This document shows, piece by piece, positions 8,954 through 16,016 of a stretch of DNA of 64,000 bases. The position numbers and the translations under genes are program-made. Positions within the stretch are counted from its first letter, which is position 1. Each line of letters opens with the position of its first letter. Under the pieces are notes generated by a model. That model ran no database searches. It saw only the letters and a program-made list of their open reading frames with translations, and was not told where the DNA came from. This DNA is from Streptomyces longwoodensis (GTDB taxonomy: Bacteria > Actinomycetota > Actinomycetes > Streptomycetales > Streptomycetaceae): assembly GCF_001514125.1 (NCBI RefSeq), contig NZ_KQ948554.1, positions 102,344 to 166,343 of the forward strand. The letters run 5' to 3'.

Positions 8954-9664
8954 TCACCGCAACCCCTCGACCGACAACCCCAACAACGCCCCCAGCCCCC
9001 GCTCCCCGGCCGCCGTCACCACGACCGCCCGCTCCGACCCCACCCGCACGCACCACCCCACCTCCAGCACGTGCCGGCACAGCGCCGCCCCCGCCACCCC
9101 CGCCAGGTGCGGCCGCCGCTCCGTCCAGTCGAGGCACCCGCGGGCCAGCGGCCGCCGCCCGGTCCGGTCCAGCGCGATGCCCGCCCGCCCGAACCACTCC
9201 ACCCCCGCGTCCGTCAGCGCGAACCCCGTGTCCTGCCGCAACAGCCCCCGCTCGGTGAGCGCGTCGGTCACCGCGATGCCGAGCCGCCCGGCGAGGTGGT
9301 CGTAGCAGGTGCGGCCCCGCGCCATCGCCGACCCGGCGCTCGCCGCGCGCAGCGTCCGCGGCCGGACCGCCGCCCCGGGCGCGACCTGCGCGGCCAGGTC
9401 CTCCACGAGCTGGGCGACACGTGCGTCGGCGAGCCGCACGTAGCGGTGCCGCCCCTGCCGCTCCTCGGCGAGCAGCCCGCCGGCGACGAGCCGGCTCAGG
9501 TGCTCGCTGAGCGTGGAGGCGGCGACGCCCGCGTGCCGGGCCAGCTCACCCGCCGTCCAGGCCCGCCCGTCCAGCAGCGCGAGCAGGCACGCGGCCCGCG
9601 TCCCGTCGGCGATCAGCCCGGCGAGCGCGGCGAGTCCCGGCGCCCTGGGGTCCCTGGTGGTCAT
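8954..9664 (-). CDS. ArsR-like helix-turn-helix regulator
   Basis: A 236-residue protein. An N-terminal winged helix (about residues 10-90) reads TAGELARHAGVAASTLSEHL and then GGLLAEERQGRHRYVRLA, the recognition helix and wing of ArsR-type repressors. The C-terminal 140 residues are a partner domain typical of Streptomyces proteins of this kind and hold three cysteines. No classic CxC metal motif is seen, so a metal ligand is not implied. The ATG at 9664 is preceded by GATGCT six bases away and no ribosome site, which suggests a leaderless message. The target is unknown; the EamA gene downstream is one candidate. Confidence 0.75.
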   Translation of the reverse strand: MTTRDPRAPGLAALAGLIADGTRAACLLALLDGRAWTAGELARHAGVAASTLSEHLSRLVAGGLLAEERQGRHRYVRLADARVAQLVEDLAAQVAPGAAVRPRTLRAASAGSAMARGRTCYDHLAGRLGIAVTDALTERGLLRQDTGFALTDAGVEWFGRAGIALDRTGRRPLARGCLDWTERRPHLAGVAGAALCRHVLEVGWCVRVGSERAVVVTAAGERGLGALLGLSVEGLR

Positions 9665-9670
9665 GGGCCC

Positions 9671-9676
9671 AGCATC
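9671..9676 (-). promoter_or_regulatory. Probable -10 box of a leaderless ArsR-like gene
   Basis: On the minus strand GATGCT lies 6 bases before the ATG at 9664, and there is no Shine-Dalgarno sequence. The first base is off the TANNNT consensus, so this is one of the weaker cases. Confidence 0.35.
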
Positions 9677-9758
9677 GCGCACGGACACTTCGGCGCCCAC
9701 CGAAGCGTGCGCACCGGCACGCGGCCGACCCCACGAGCCCCGCGGGACGCGGCCGGCC

Positions 9759-10400
9759 TCACCGCCCCCGCGCGACCTGCTCGTACTGCGCCGCGAGCCC
9801 GTCCAGCAGCGCGGTCAGCCCCGTCTCGAAGGCCCGCTCGTCGATCTTCTCCTGCTGCTCGGCGAGGAGGTGGGCCTGCCCGAGGTGCGGGTAGTCGGCG
9901 GGGTCGTAGGCGCTCGGGTCCTCCACGAAGCCCCCGGCGAACGAGCCGAGCGCGGAGCCCATGATGAAGTACCGCATCAGCGCCCCGATGGAGGTCGCCT
10001 GCGCGGCCGGCCAGCCCGCGTCGACCATCGCCCCGTACACGGCGTCGGCGAGCCGCAGCGCGGCCGGGCGCCGCCCGGGGCCGCGCGCGAGCACCGGGAC
10101 GATGTTGGGGTGGTCGCGCAGCGCGCTGCGGTAGGAGACGGCCCAGTCGTGCAGCGCGGTCCGCCAGTCCCGGCCGTCCTCGAACATCGACAGGTCGACC
10201 TGCGCGCTGACCGAGTCCGCGACCGCCTCCAGGATCTCGTCCTTGGTGCGGAAGTGGTTGTACAGCGAGGGCCCGCTCACCCCGAGCTCGGCGGCGAGCC
10301 GCCGGGTGGAGACGGCCGCCAGCCCCTCCGCGTCCACGAGTTCCCGGGCCGTCTCGACGATCCGGTCGGTGCTCAGCAAGGGCTTGCGCGGTCGGGCCAT
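9759..10400 (-). CDS. TetR-family repressor
   Basis: A 213-residue regulator. The helix-turn-helix at about residues 25-55 reads AVSTRRLAAELGVSGPSLYNH followed by FRTKDEILEA. The C-terminal ligand domain resembles the TetR_C group (TetR class C-terminal type). The start at 10400 follows a perfect TACTAT box by 7 bases with no ribosome site, so the mRNA is probably leaderless. The gene diverges from an acyl-CoA dehydrogenase across the palindrome at 10428, and a near copy lies before the aldehyde dehydrogenase at 5292. It probably represses itself, the acyl-CoA dehydrogenase and the alcohol/aldehyde pair, perhaps released by an acyl-CoA or aldehyde. The effector is inferred. Confidence 0.85.
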   Translation of the reverse strand: MARPRKPLLSTDRIVETARELVDAEGLAAVSTRRLAAELGVSGPSLYNHFRTKDEILEAVADSVSAQVDLSMFEDGRDWRTALHDWAVSYRSALRDHPNIVPVLARGPGRRPAALRLADAVYGAMVDAGWPAAQATSIGALMRYFIMGSALGSFAGGFVEDPSAYDPADYPHLGQAHLLAEQQEKIDERAFETGLTALLDGLAAQYEQVARGR

Positions 10401-10407
10401 GGCGCAC

Positions 10408-10413
10408 ATAGTA
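10408..10413 (-). promoter_or_regulatory. -10 box of the leaderless TetR gene
   Basis: The minus strand reads TACTAT, 7 bases from the ATG at 10400, with no ribosome site between. The operator palindrome lies 14 bases further upstream, where bound repressor would block this promoter. Confidence 0.55.
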
Positions 10414-10427
10414 GGGCTGCACACCGG

Positions 10428-10446
10428 AAACTAGCAGTGCTAATTT
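10428..10446. promoter_or_regulatory. Near-perfect palindrome, probable TetR operator (site 2)
   Basis: AAACTAGCAGTGCTAATTT reads the same on both strands except at one symmetric pair and the centre. It lies between the divergent TetR gene and the acyl-CoA dehydrogenase gene, 54 bases before the latter. It shares its arms with site 1 at 5237-5255. Confidence 0.75.
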
Positions 10447-10500
10447 AAAGGTACGGTTTTCAAGGTCCGGCGTCCGGTCCGACATCTGTGGGGTGATCTC

Positions 10501-11655
10501 GTGGTGAACCTGGAGCTCAGCGAGGAGCAGACCGCCGTGCGGCAGCTCGCCCGGGACTTCGTGGAACGCGAGGTCGCCCCGCACGCCCTCGCCTGGGACC
10601 GGGCGGAGGACGTCGACCGGTCGATCGTGAAGAAGCTCGGCGAGGTCGGCTTCCTCGGCCTGACGATCGACGAGGAGTACGGCGGCTCGGGCGGCGACCA
10701 CCTCGCGTACTGCCTGGTCACCGAGGAGCTGGGGCGCGGCGACTCGTCGGTGCGCGGCATCGTCTCCGTCTCGCTCGGCCTGGTCGCCAAGACGATCGCC
10801 GCCTGGGGCGGCGAGGAGCAGAAGCGGCACTGGCTGCCCGGCCTGACCTCCGGCGCGTACGTCGGCTGCTTCGGCCTGACCGAGCCCGGCACCGGCTCCG
10901 ACGCCGGCAACCTCACCACCCGCGCGGTCCGCGACGGCGACGCGTACGTGATCAACGGCAGCAAGATGTTCATCACCAACGGCACCTGGGCCGACGTGGT
11001 GCTGCTGTTCGCCCGCTCCACGGACGCGCCCGGCCACAAGGGCGTCTCCGCGTTCCTCGTGCCCACGGACACCCCCGGCCTGACCCGGCGCGCCATCCAC
11101 GGCAAGCTCGGCCTGCGCGGCCAGGCGACGGCCGAACTGGTGCTGGAGGACGTACGGGTACCCGCCTCGGCCCTGCTCGGCGAGGAGGGCAAGGGCTTCT
11201 CCGTGGCCATGTCGGCGCTCGCCAAGGGGCGGATGTCGGTGGCGGCCGGCTGTGTCGGCATCGCGCAGGCGGCCCTGGACGTGGCGGTGCGGCACGCGGG
11301 CGAGCGCGAGCAGTTCGGCAGGACGATCGCCCACCACCAGCTGGTGCAGGAGCTGATCAGCGACATCGCCCTCGACGTGGACGCGGCCCGGCTGCTGACC
11401 TGGCGGGTCGCCGACCTGATCGACCGGGGCCGGCCCTTCGCCGTGGAGTCGTCCAAGGCCAAGCTGTTCGCCTCGGAGGCGGCGGTGCGCGCCGCGAACA
11501 ACGCCCTGCAGGTCTTCGGCGGCTACGGCTACATCGACGAGTACCCGGCCGGCAAACTCCTGCGCGACGCCCGCGTGATGACCCTCTACGAGGGCACCAG
11601 CCAGATCCAGAAGCTGGTGATCGGCCGCGCCCTGACCGGAGTCTCGGCCTTCTGA
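10501..11655 (+). CDS. Acyl-CoA dehydrogenase (short/branched-chain type)
   Basis: A 384-residue flavoenzyme of normal family length. FAD and substrate motifs are present: CFGLTEPGTGSDAG and a second signature near the end. The catalytic base is Glu364 in LYEGTSQIQ, the position used by short-chain members. It introduces the alpha-beta double bond in an acyl-CoA and passes electrons to ETF. The GTG at 10501 has only a weak GGGGTGA upstream; GTG 10504 is possible. It sits opposite the TetR gene across a shared operator. With the co-regulated alcohol and aldehyde dehydrogenases it may degrade a short or branched alcohol through its CoA ester. Confidence 0.92.
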   Translation: MVNLELSEEQTAVRQLARDFVEREVAPHALAWDRAEDVDRSIVKKLGEVGFLGLTIDEEYGGSGGDHLAYCLVTEELGRGDSSVRGIVSVSLGLVAKTIAAWGGEEQKRHWLPGLTSGAYVGCFGLTEPGTGSDAGNLTTRAVRDGDAYVINGSKMFITNGTWADVVLLFARSTDAPGHKGVSAFLVPTDTPGLTRRAIHGKLGLRGQATAELVLEDVRVPASALLGEEGKGFSVAMSALAKGRMSVAAGCVGIAQAALDVAVRHAGEREQFGRTIAHHQLVQELISDIALDVDAARLLTWRVADLIDRGRPFAVESSKAKLFASEAAVRAANNALQVFGGYGYIDEYPAGKLLRDARVMTLYEGTSQIQKLVIGRALTGVSAF

Positions 11656-11699
11656 GGAGGGGGGCGGCGTTCTGAGGACGGGGGCGGCGTTCTGAGTAC
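11650..11699. repeat. 20-base tandem repeat over the stop of the acyl-CoA dehydrogenase
   Basis: TTCTGAGGASGGGGGCGGCG occurs at 11650-11669 and 11670-11689, then a partial copy starting TTCTGAGTACG. The first copy contains the TGA stop of the gene at 11653-11655. Later copies also carry TGA in the same relative place, consistent with slippage duplication of the 3' end. Confidence 0.7.
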
Positions 11700-11742
11700 G
11701 CCCTGAGTACCCGGGCGGATGTGCGGCCCCCGGCCGGGCGGC

Positions 11743-11748
11743 GATGCT
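11743..11748 (+). promoter_or_regulatory. Possible -10 box of a leaderless YiaA/YiaB-like gene
   Basis: GATGCT lies 6 bases before the ATG at 11755, and no ribosome site is present. The first base departs from consensus. Confidence 0.35.
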
Positions 11749-11754
11749 CCTGCC

Positions 11755-12042
11755 ATGAGCGAGACACCGGTCAAGCAGCAGAGCACGGCCGCCTTCCACG
11801 GGCAGGCCGTCGCCTCCTTCGCGGTCGCCATGGCGGCCACCGCCGTCGGGATCGTCCGGCTCGACGCCGACGCCTGGGTGCGGGGCTTCCTGGCCATCGC
11901 GGTCCTCTACCTCGTCACCTCCGCCTTCACCCTCGCCAAGGTCATCCGGGACCGCCAGGAGGCCGGGCAGATCGTCAGCCGGGTCGACCAGGCCCGCCTG
12001 GAGAAGCTCCTCGCCGAGCACGACCCCTTCGAGAAGCTCTGA
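11755..12042 (+). CDS. Small YiaA/YiaB-type inner-membrane protein
   Basis: A 95-residue protein with two membrane helices (about residues 15-35 and 45-63) joined by a short loop with DADAWVRG, the layout of the YiaAB two-helix domain. A charged cytoplasmic tail follows (QARLEKLLAEHDPFEKL). The function of the family is not known. The ATG at 11755 begins where the family similarity begins. The gene stands alone after the acyl-CoA dehydrogenase, with a palindromic region and a TetR gene downstream. Confidence 0.75.
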   Translation: MSETPVKQQSTAAFHGQAVASFAVAMAATAVGIVRLDADAWVRGFLAIAVLYLVTSAFTLAKVIRDRQEAGQIVSRVDQARLEKLLAEHDPFEKL

Positions 12043-12083
12043 CCCGACCCGTGGCGGGGCCTCGGCCCCTCGACCTCCCCGTG

Positions 12084-12109
12084 AGCGGCCGCTCTAAGCG
12101 GCCGCTCAG
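12084..12109. promoter_or_regulatory. Paired palindromes before a TetR gene, probable operator
   Basis: AGCGGCCGCT occurs twice, 13 bases apart (12084-12093 and 12097-12106). With flanks the two copies form a 27-base inverted repeat at 12082-12108. The right half reads CTAAGCGGCCGCTCAG, which matches the palindrome before the MaoC gene (CTAAGCAACTGCTTAG) at the outer positions. It lies 49 bases before the TetR start. A terminator for the preceding gene is the other reading, but no T-run follows. Confidence 0.55.
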
Positions 12110-12157
12110 CTTCGGCGGTATGGTGGTCCCTCTGTCATCGGAAGGGGCGAGCGAGCG

Positions 12158-12781
12158 ATGAGTACGGCGGAGGAGACGGCCGGCGGCGAGATCGAGCCGT
12201 GGGAAGAGGTCACCCCGGACGCGGCCAGGCGGCTGCTCGTCGCCGCCGTGGAGGCCTTCGCCGAGCGCGGCTACCACGCGACGACGACCCGCGACATCGC
12301 GGGCCGCGCCGGCATGAGCCCGGCGGCGCTCTACATCCACTACAAGACCAAGGAAGAGCTGCTCCACCGGATCAGCCGCATCGGTCACGACAAGGCCCTG
12401 GACATCCTGCGCACGGCCGCCCGGCGCGAGGGCACGGCGACGGAGCGCCTGGCCGACGCCGTCAGCTCCTTCGTGCGCTGGCACGCCGGGCGGCGCACCA
12501 CCGCCCGGGTCGTGCAGTACGAACTGGACGCCCTCGGCCCCGACGCCCGCGCCGAGATCCTCGAGCTGCGGCGCCAGGTGGACGCCGAGGTGCGCGGGAT
12601 CGTCGAGGACGGCGTGGCCTCGGGCGAGTTCCGGGTGATCGACGTCAAGGGCACCACGCTCGCCGTGCTGTCGCTGTGCATCGACGTGGCCCGCTGGTTC
12701 AACGTCGACGGCCCGCGCACCCCCGAGGAGGTCGGCACGCTGTACGCCGACCTCGTGCTGCGGATGGTGGGCGCGAAGTAG
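12158..12781 (+). CDS. TetR-family repressor
   Basis: A 207-residue regulator. The DNA-binding part at about residues 22-68 reads AFAERGYHATTTRDIAGRAG, then MSPAALYIHYKTKEELLH. The C-terminal domain resembles TetR_C groups that bind acyl-CoA esters. The ATG at 12158 has GGGGCGAG upstream. It faces the MaoC gene in convergent orientation, and both promoter regions carry a CTAAGC...GCTYAG palindrome. It therefore probably controls itself and the dehydratase. The effector is inferred, not shown. Confidence 0.85.
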   Translation: MSTAEETAGGEIEPWEEVTPDAARRLLVAAVEAFAERGYHATTTRDIAGRAGMSPAALYIHYKTKEELLHRISRIGHDKALDILRTAARREGTATERLADAVSSFVRWHAGRRTTARVVQYELDALGPDARAEILELRRQVDAEVRGIVEDGVASGEFRVIDVKGTTLAVLSLCIDVARWFNVDGPRTPEEVGTLYADLVLRMVGAK

Positions 12782-12816
12782 GGCGCGCTGCCGCCGCCGT
12801 GCCGTACGGCCGTGGC

Positions 12817-13278
12817 CTACAGGTAGTACCGGGAGACCGACTCGGCGACGCAGACCGGCTTGTCGCCGCCCTCGCGCTCCACGCTGAAGGCCACGGCCAC
12901 CTGCACGCCGCCCGGGACGTCCTCGACGCCGGTGATCGTCGCGGTGGCGCGCAGCCGGGAGCCGACGGGGACGGGGGCGGGGAAGCGGACCTTGTTCGTC
13001 CCGTAGTTGACGCCCATCTTCACGCCCTCGACGCTGATCAGCTGCGGCCCGAACAGGGGGAGCAGGGACAGCGTGAGGTAGCCGTGCGCGATGGTGGTCC
13101 CGAACGGGCCCGCGGCGGCCTTCTCCGGGTCGACGTGGATCCACTGGTGGTCCCCGGTGGCCTCGGCGAACAGGTCGATCCGCTTCTGGTCGACCTCCAC
13201 CCAGTCGGTGTACCCCAGCTGCTCGCCCACGGCCGCCTTCAGCTCGTCGGGGGAGGTGAAGGTCCTCGGTTCTGCCAT
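12817..13278 (-). CDS. MaoC-like (R)-specific enoyl-CoA hydratase/dehydratase
   Basis: A 153-residue single hot-dog protein. It keeps the MaoC core with Asp in FAEATGDHQWIHVD and the second motif GPFGTTIAHGYLTLSL, which carry the Asp-x-x-x-x-His hydratase set. The end FSVERGGDKPVCVAES-type strand completes the fold. It hydrates or dehydrates acyl-CoA thioesters in the cytoplasm. GAGAGG lies before the ATG at 13278. It is the only gene behind the CTAAGCA palindrome at 13309, so control by the neighbouring TetR protein is likely. It diverges from soxR. Confidence 0.88.
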   Translation of the reverse strand: MAEPRTFTSPDELKAAVGEQLGYTDWVEVDQKRIDLFAEATGDHQWIHVDPEKAAAGPFGTTIAHGYLTLSLLPLFGPQLISVEGVKMGVNYGTNKVRFPAPVPVGSRLRATATITGVEDVPGGVQVAVAFSVEREGGDKPVCVAESVSRYYL

Positions 13279-13308
13279 GTTCCCGGCCTCTCGCTCGGTC
13301 CGCGATGT

Positions 13309-13324
13309 CTAAGCAACTGCTTAG
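13309..13324. promoter_or_regulatory. Palindrome before the MaoC gene, probable TetR operator
   Basis: CTAAGCAACTGCTTAG is symmetric except for its two central bases. It lies 31 bases before the MaoC start and matches the outer bases of the site before the TetR gene (12094-12109). Confidence 0.7.
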
Positions 13325-13376
13325 CATGGTCGGGTGGCGGGGGGATGTCAACGGACGGCGGCGTCGGCGCGGTGGG

Positions 13377-13382
13377 TAGGCT
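13377..13382 (+). promoter_or_regulatory. -10 box of leaderless soxR
   Basis: TAGGCT lies 7 bases before the GTG at 13390 and no ribosome site is seen. The same TAGGCT box lies 6 bases before mshC. Confidence 0.55.
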
Positions 13383-13389
13383 CCGGTGA

Positions 13390-13863
13390 GTGCCCCAGAT
13401 TCCCGAGAAGATCCACGAGCTGACCGTCGGCCAGCTGGCCGCGCGCAGCGGTGCCGCGGTCTCCGCCCTGCACTTCTACGAGGCCAAGGGCCTGATCAGC
13501 AGCCGGCGCACGCCCGGGAACCAGCGCCGCTACAGCCGGGACACCCTGCGCCGGGTGGCCTTCATCCGGGCGGCCCAGCGGGTCGGCATCCCGCTGGCCA
13601 CGATCCGCGAGGCCCTGGCCCGGCTGCCCGAGGAACGCACCCCGACCCGCGAGGACTGGGCCCGCCTCTCGGAGGCGTGGCGCTCGGAGCTGGACGAGCG
13701 CATCAAGCAGCTCAACCGCCTCCGCGACCACCTCACCGACTGCATCGGCTGCGGCTGCCTGTCCCTCAGCACGTGCGTCCTGTCCAACCCGGACGACGTC
13801 TTCGGCGACCGCCTGGTCGGCTCCCGCCTGATGGCGGAACGGGCACGCCAGGAAGGGGATTAG
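13390..13863 (+). CDS. soxR: Redox-sensing MerR-family regulator SoxR
   Basis: A 157-residue protein. The MerR winged helix covers about residues 10-80 (LTVGQLAARSGAAVSALHFY), followed by a dimerisation helix. The [2Fe-2S] ligands are Cys118, 121, 123 and 129 (C-x2-C-x-C-x5-C), the defining SoxR spacing. In Streptomyces, SoxR responds to redox-active antibiotics and turns on export and modification genes; that role is family knowledge. It is encoded as a single leaderless gene next to MaoC. No obvious SoxR target with a matching site is seen in this window. Confidence 0.93.
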   Translation: MPQIPEKIHELTVGQLAARSGAAVSALHFYEAKGLISSRRTPGNQRRYSRDTLRRVAFIRAAQRVGIPLATIREALARLPEERTPTREDWARLSEAWRSELDERIKQLNRLRDHLTDCIGCGCLSLSTCVLSNPDDVFGDRLVGSRLMAERARQEGD

Positions 13864-13889
13864 GGCCACCCTGAGGCGCCGTCGCGCGG

Positions 13890-13935
13890 ACCCACCCAGG
13901 GGCGCGGGGAACTCCGCGACCGGCCCCGACGCACC
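13890..13935. repeat. Single copy of the GGGGCGCGGGGAACT intergenic repeat
   Basis: The stretch contains CCCACCCAGGGGCGCGGGGA and then ACTCCGCGAC, closely matching the third copy of the 8781-8905 array. It lies between the convergent soxR and RNA ligase genes, where nothing else is recognised. Confidence 0.7.
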
Positions 13936-13984
13936 GGCAGCCGCCCGACCACCCCGGCCCCCCTCCCGCTCCGCGCTCCGGCGT

Positions 13985-15052
13985 TCACTCGTACTCCGTC
14001 CCGCCCTTCCGCGTCAGGTACGCCGCGCTGACCGCCTTCGCGATGGCCCGGCCCCCCGTCACCGGGCTGTACCGCTCCACCGCGGGCCGGATCACGACGC
14101 CCTCCCGCAGGTGCAGGGCCCGGCCGGACACGGTCTCGCGGCCGGAGGCGTGCGCCAGGACGGTCGCGCTGTCGTACGGCCCCTCGAAGAGCCGGGGGAC
14201 CAGCGGGAGTTCGCCGGCCAGCACCTGCGCCGGGTCCAGCCAGGTCACCGTGCCGCCGATCTCCGCGGAGACGTCGAACACGGCGTACCCCAGGGTGTCG
14301 CGCCGCCCGTCCGCGCCGTACGTCAGGTCCTGCACGCCCGCCCCGTACACCTCGCCGAAGACGCCGACCCGTCGCGCGCCCAGCCGCTCGGCGAGCCGGG
14401 CCGCGGCCTCGGCGACGCCGTGGCCCCGTACCGCCCGCCAGTACAGGTTGCGCGGATCCTCCTTCAGGGCCAGGGACTTGGCGCCGAAGCCCTTGGAGGA
14501 GACGTACGCCCGGTCCTCGTCGGCGACGTAGGTGAGCAGGCAGGCCGAGCCGTGCAGCTTCTCGGTCAGGACGACCGGCTCGCCGGGGGCGAAGATGTCC
14601 GGGTACCGCTGGACGTTCTCGATGTCGACCCACGGCAGCAGCGCGGGTGCGGGCTGCACCTCGCCGTCCATGGTCGGCGGGATCGGCGGCACCCACTTGG
14701 TGATGCCCAGCCGTTCGGCGAAGTCGGTGCCCTCGGCCGCGGCCCGGACGAGGTCGACGTCCGCCAGCGCCCCCGGCCGGCACACGATGCCCTGCGAGAG
14801 CTCGCCGCGCAGCCGGACCGCCTTCACCCGGTCCGCGCTCCCGCCCGCGAGCCGCCCGGTCAGCCCCAGCTCCTCGATCAGCTCGGCCGGCAGCACCGCC
14901 TGCTCGGGGATGTACAGGGCCACGTCACCAGTGCGGTACACGCCCTTCGCCACCACCGCGCGGTACAGCCCGACCTGCGCCAGCTCCAGCGCGTCGGCGT
15001 TCGGGTGCTCGTGCACGGTCAGCACTTCGGCGGTGACGCGCAGCGTCGACAT
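13985..15052 (-). CDS. RNA ligase of the DRB0094/Rnl5-like family
   Basis: A 355-residue protein. An N-terminal OB-like domain (about residues 1-125) precedes a nucleotidyltransferase core. Motif I EKLHGSA is at 164-170 with Lys165 as the AMP-accepting nucleophile. Motif III FGEVYG is at 232-237, motif IV EGVVIRP at 317-323 and motif V with Lys339. All catalytic positions are intact. The family seals 3'-OH/5'-phosphate RNA ends using ATP; the Deinococcus homologue is the best known. GGGAGAAGG lies just before the ATG at 15052. No end-healing kinase, phosphatase or RNA substrate gene is adjacent. Its biological role in Streptomyces is unknown. Confidence 0.85.
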   Translation of the reverse strand: MSTLRVTAEVLTVHEHPNADALELAQVGLYRAVVAKGVYRTGDVALYIPEQAVLPAELIEELGLTGRLAGGSADRVKAVRLRGELSQGIVCRPGALADVDLVRAAAEGTDFAERLGITKWVPPIPPTMDGEVQPAPALLPWVDIENVQRYPDIFAPGEPVVLTEKLHGSACLLTYVADEDRAYVSSKGFGAKSLALKEDPRNLYWRAVRGHGVAEAAARLAERLGARRVGVFGEVYGAGVQDLTYGADGRRDTLGYAVFDVSAEIGGTVTWLDPAQVLAGELPLVPRLFEGPYDSATVLAHASGRETVSGRALHLREGVVIRPAVERYSPVTGGRAIAKAVSAAYLTRKGGTEYE

Positions 15053-15219
15053 GGCCTTCTCCCAGGGGTGTTGATCAGCTCGTCGGAATCGTCCGCCCCA
15101 CTGTCCCGCCGCCGAAATCCCTGGAACCACCGGAATACGCCCTGCTACCGTCGCGCTCGCGCAGCGGACCGGCCTCCTCACGCCGGCACTGGCCTGCGAC
15201 GCCGGCCCACGACGCCGGC

Positions 15220-15951
15220 CTACGACGACCGCTGGGCGCCCCCGCGCCGACGCAGCGCCTCCGTCACCAACTCCGCGTTGGACGACGCCCGTCGGCCGTC
15301 CGGCAGGACGAGGGTGTCCTCCAGGCCGATGCGGGTCGGGTGGCCGAGGCGGACGGCCAGGGCGAGGACCGGCCAGGTGGACGCCTCCTCGCCGTGCAGG
15401 AGGACCGGGCGGCCGTGGGGGATCGCGGCGAGGTCCGCGAGCAGGGCGTGGGCCGACCGCACGGCCGTCGCCGGGTCGGGGTCCGTCACCTCGGCCAGGA
15501 CGCGCAGGACCCTCGGCGCCCGGGGTGAGGCGGCGAAGCGGGCCGCGCCGTCCGTGCCGGACCAGATGCCGGCCTCCACGCCGACACCCCGGTCGAGCAG
15601 CGCGGCGGCCAGCTCCTCGGCGCCCGGCTCGTGCCAGTTGACCGACGCGTGGTCGGGCAGCACCGTCCAGCGGCGGACCCGGTCGACGCGCGTCGTCGGA
15701 CCGTCCTCGGCCCACGCGCCCGTGGTCACGCCGACGGGCACGTCCACGCGCTCCCGGATCGCCTCCAGCGTCGCCGCGACCGCGTCCGGCGCGAGCGTGT
15801 CCCGGCCGCACGGCGTCTTCGGGTGGACGTGGAGGTCCGTCGCCCCGGCCGCGACCGCCTCGGCGGCGGACCGGGCCAGTGCGGCGGGTGACAGCGGCAC
15901 CGCCGGGGAATCGGCGGCCGTGCGTGCTCCGTTCAGACAGACCTGCACCAT
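15220..15951 (-). CDS. BKACE-family (DUF849) beta-keto acid cleavage enzyme
   Basis: A 243-residue TIM-barrel-like protein, shorter than the usual 270-310. It keeps the zinc-binding LHVHPKTP motif at about residues 40-47 and the late RIGLEDTL motif. Family members condense a beta-keto acid with acetyl-CoA and split it into two new products; 3-keto-5-aminohexanoate cleavage in lysine fermentation is the founding case. The missing length is mostly from loops, so activity is plausible but unsure. The substrate cannot be told from sequence. It is 168 bases upstream of the RNA ligase on the same strand. Confidence 0.78.
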   Translation of the reverse strand: MVQVCLNGARTAADSPAVPLSPAALARSAAEAVAAGATDLHVHPKTPCGRDTLAPDAVAATLEAIRERVDVPVGVTTGAWAEDGPTTRVDRVRRWTVLPDHASVNWHEPGAEELAAALLDRGVGVEAGIWSGTDGAARFAASPRAPRVLRVLAEVTDPDPATAVRSAHALLADLAAIPHGRPVLLHGEEASTWPVLALAVRLGHPTRIGLEDTLVLPDGRRASSNAELVTEALRRRGGAQRSS

Positions 15952-16016
15952 GCCCCGATGGTGACACGTCCCCGGGAACAGGGGTGCGGCATCCCCGGCG
16001 CACCCCCGCCGTGCGG

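Noticed and set aside
12082..12108. Simple terminator of the YiaA/YiaB-like gene
   Set aside because: The hairpin is possible, but its half sites match the MaoC-side palindrome and no T-run follows, so an operator is favoured. Both roles could coexist.
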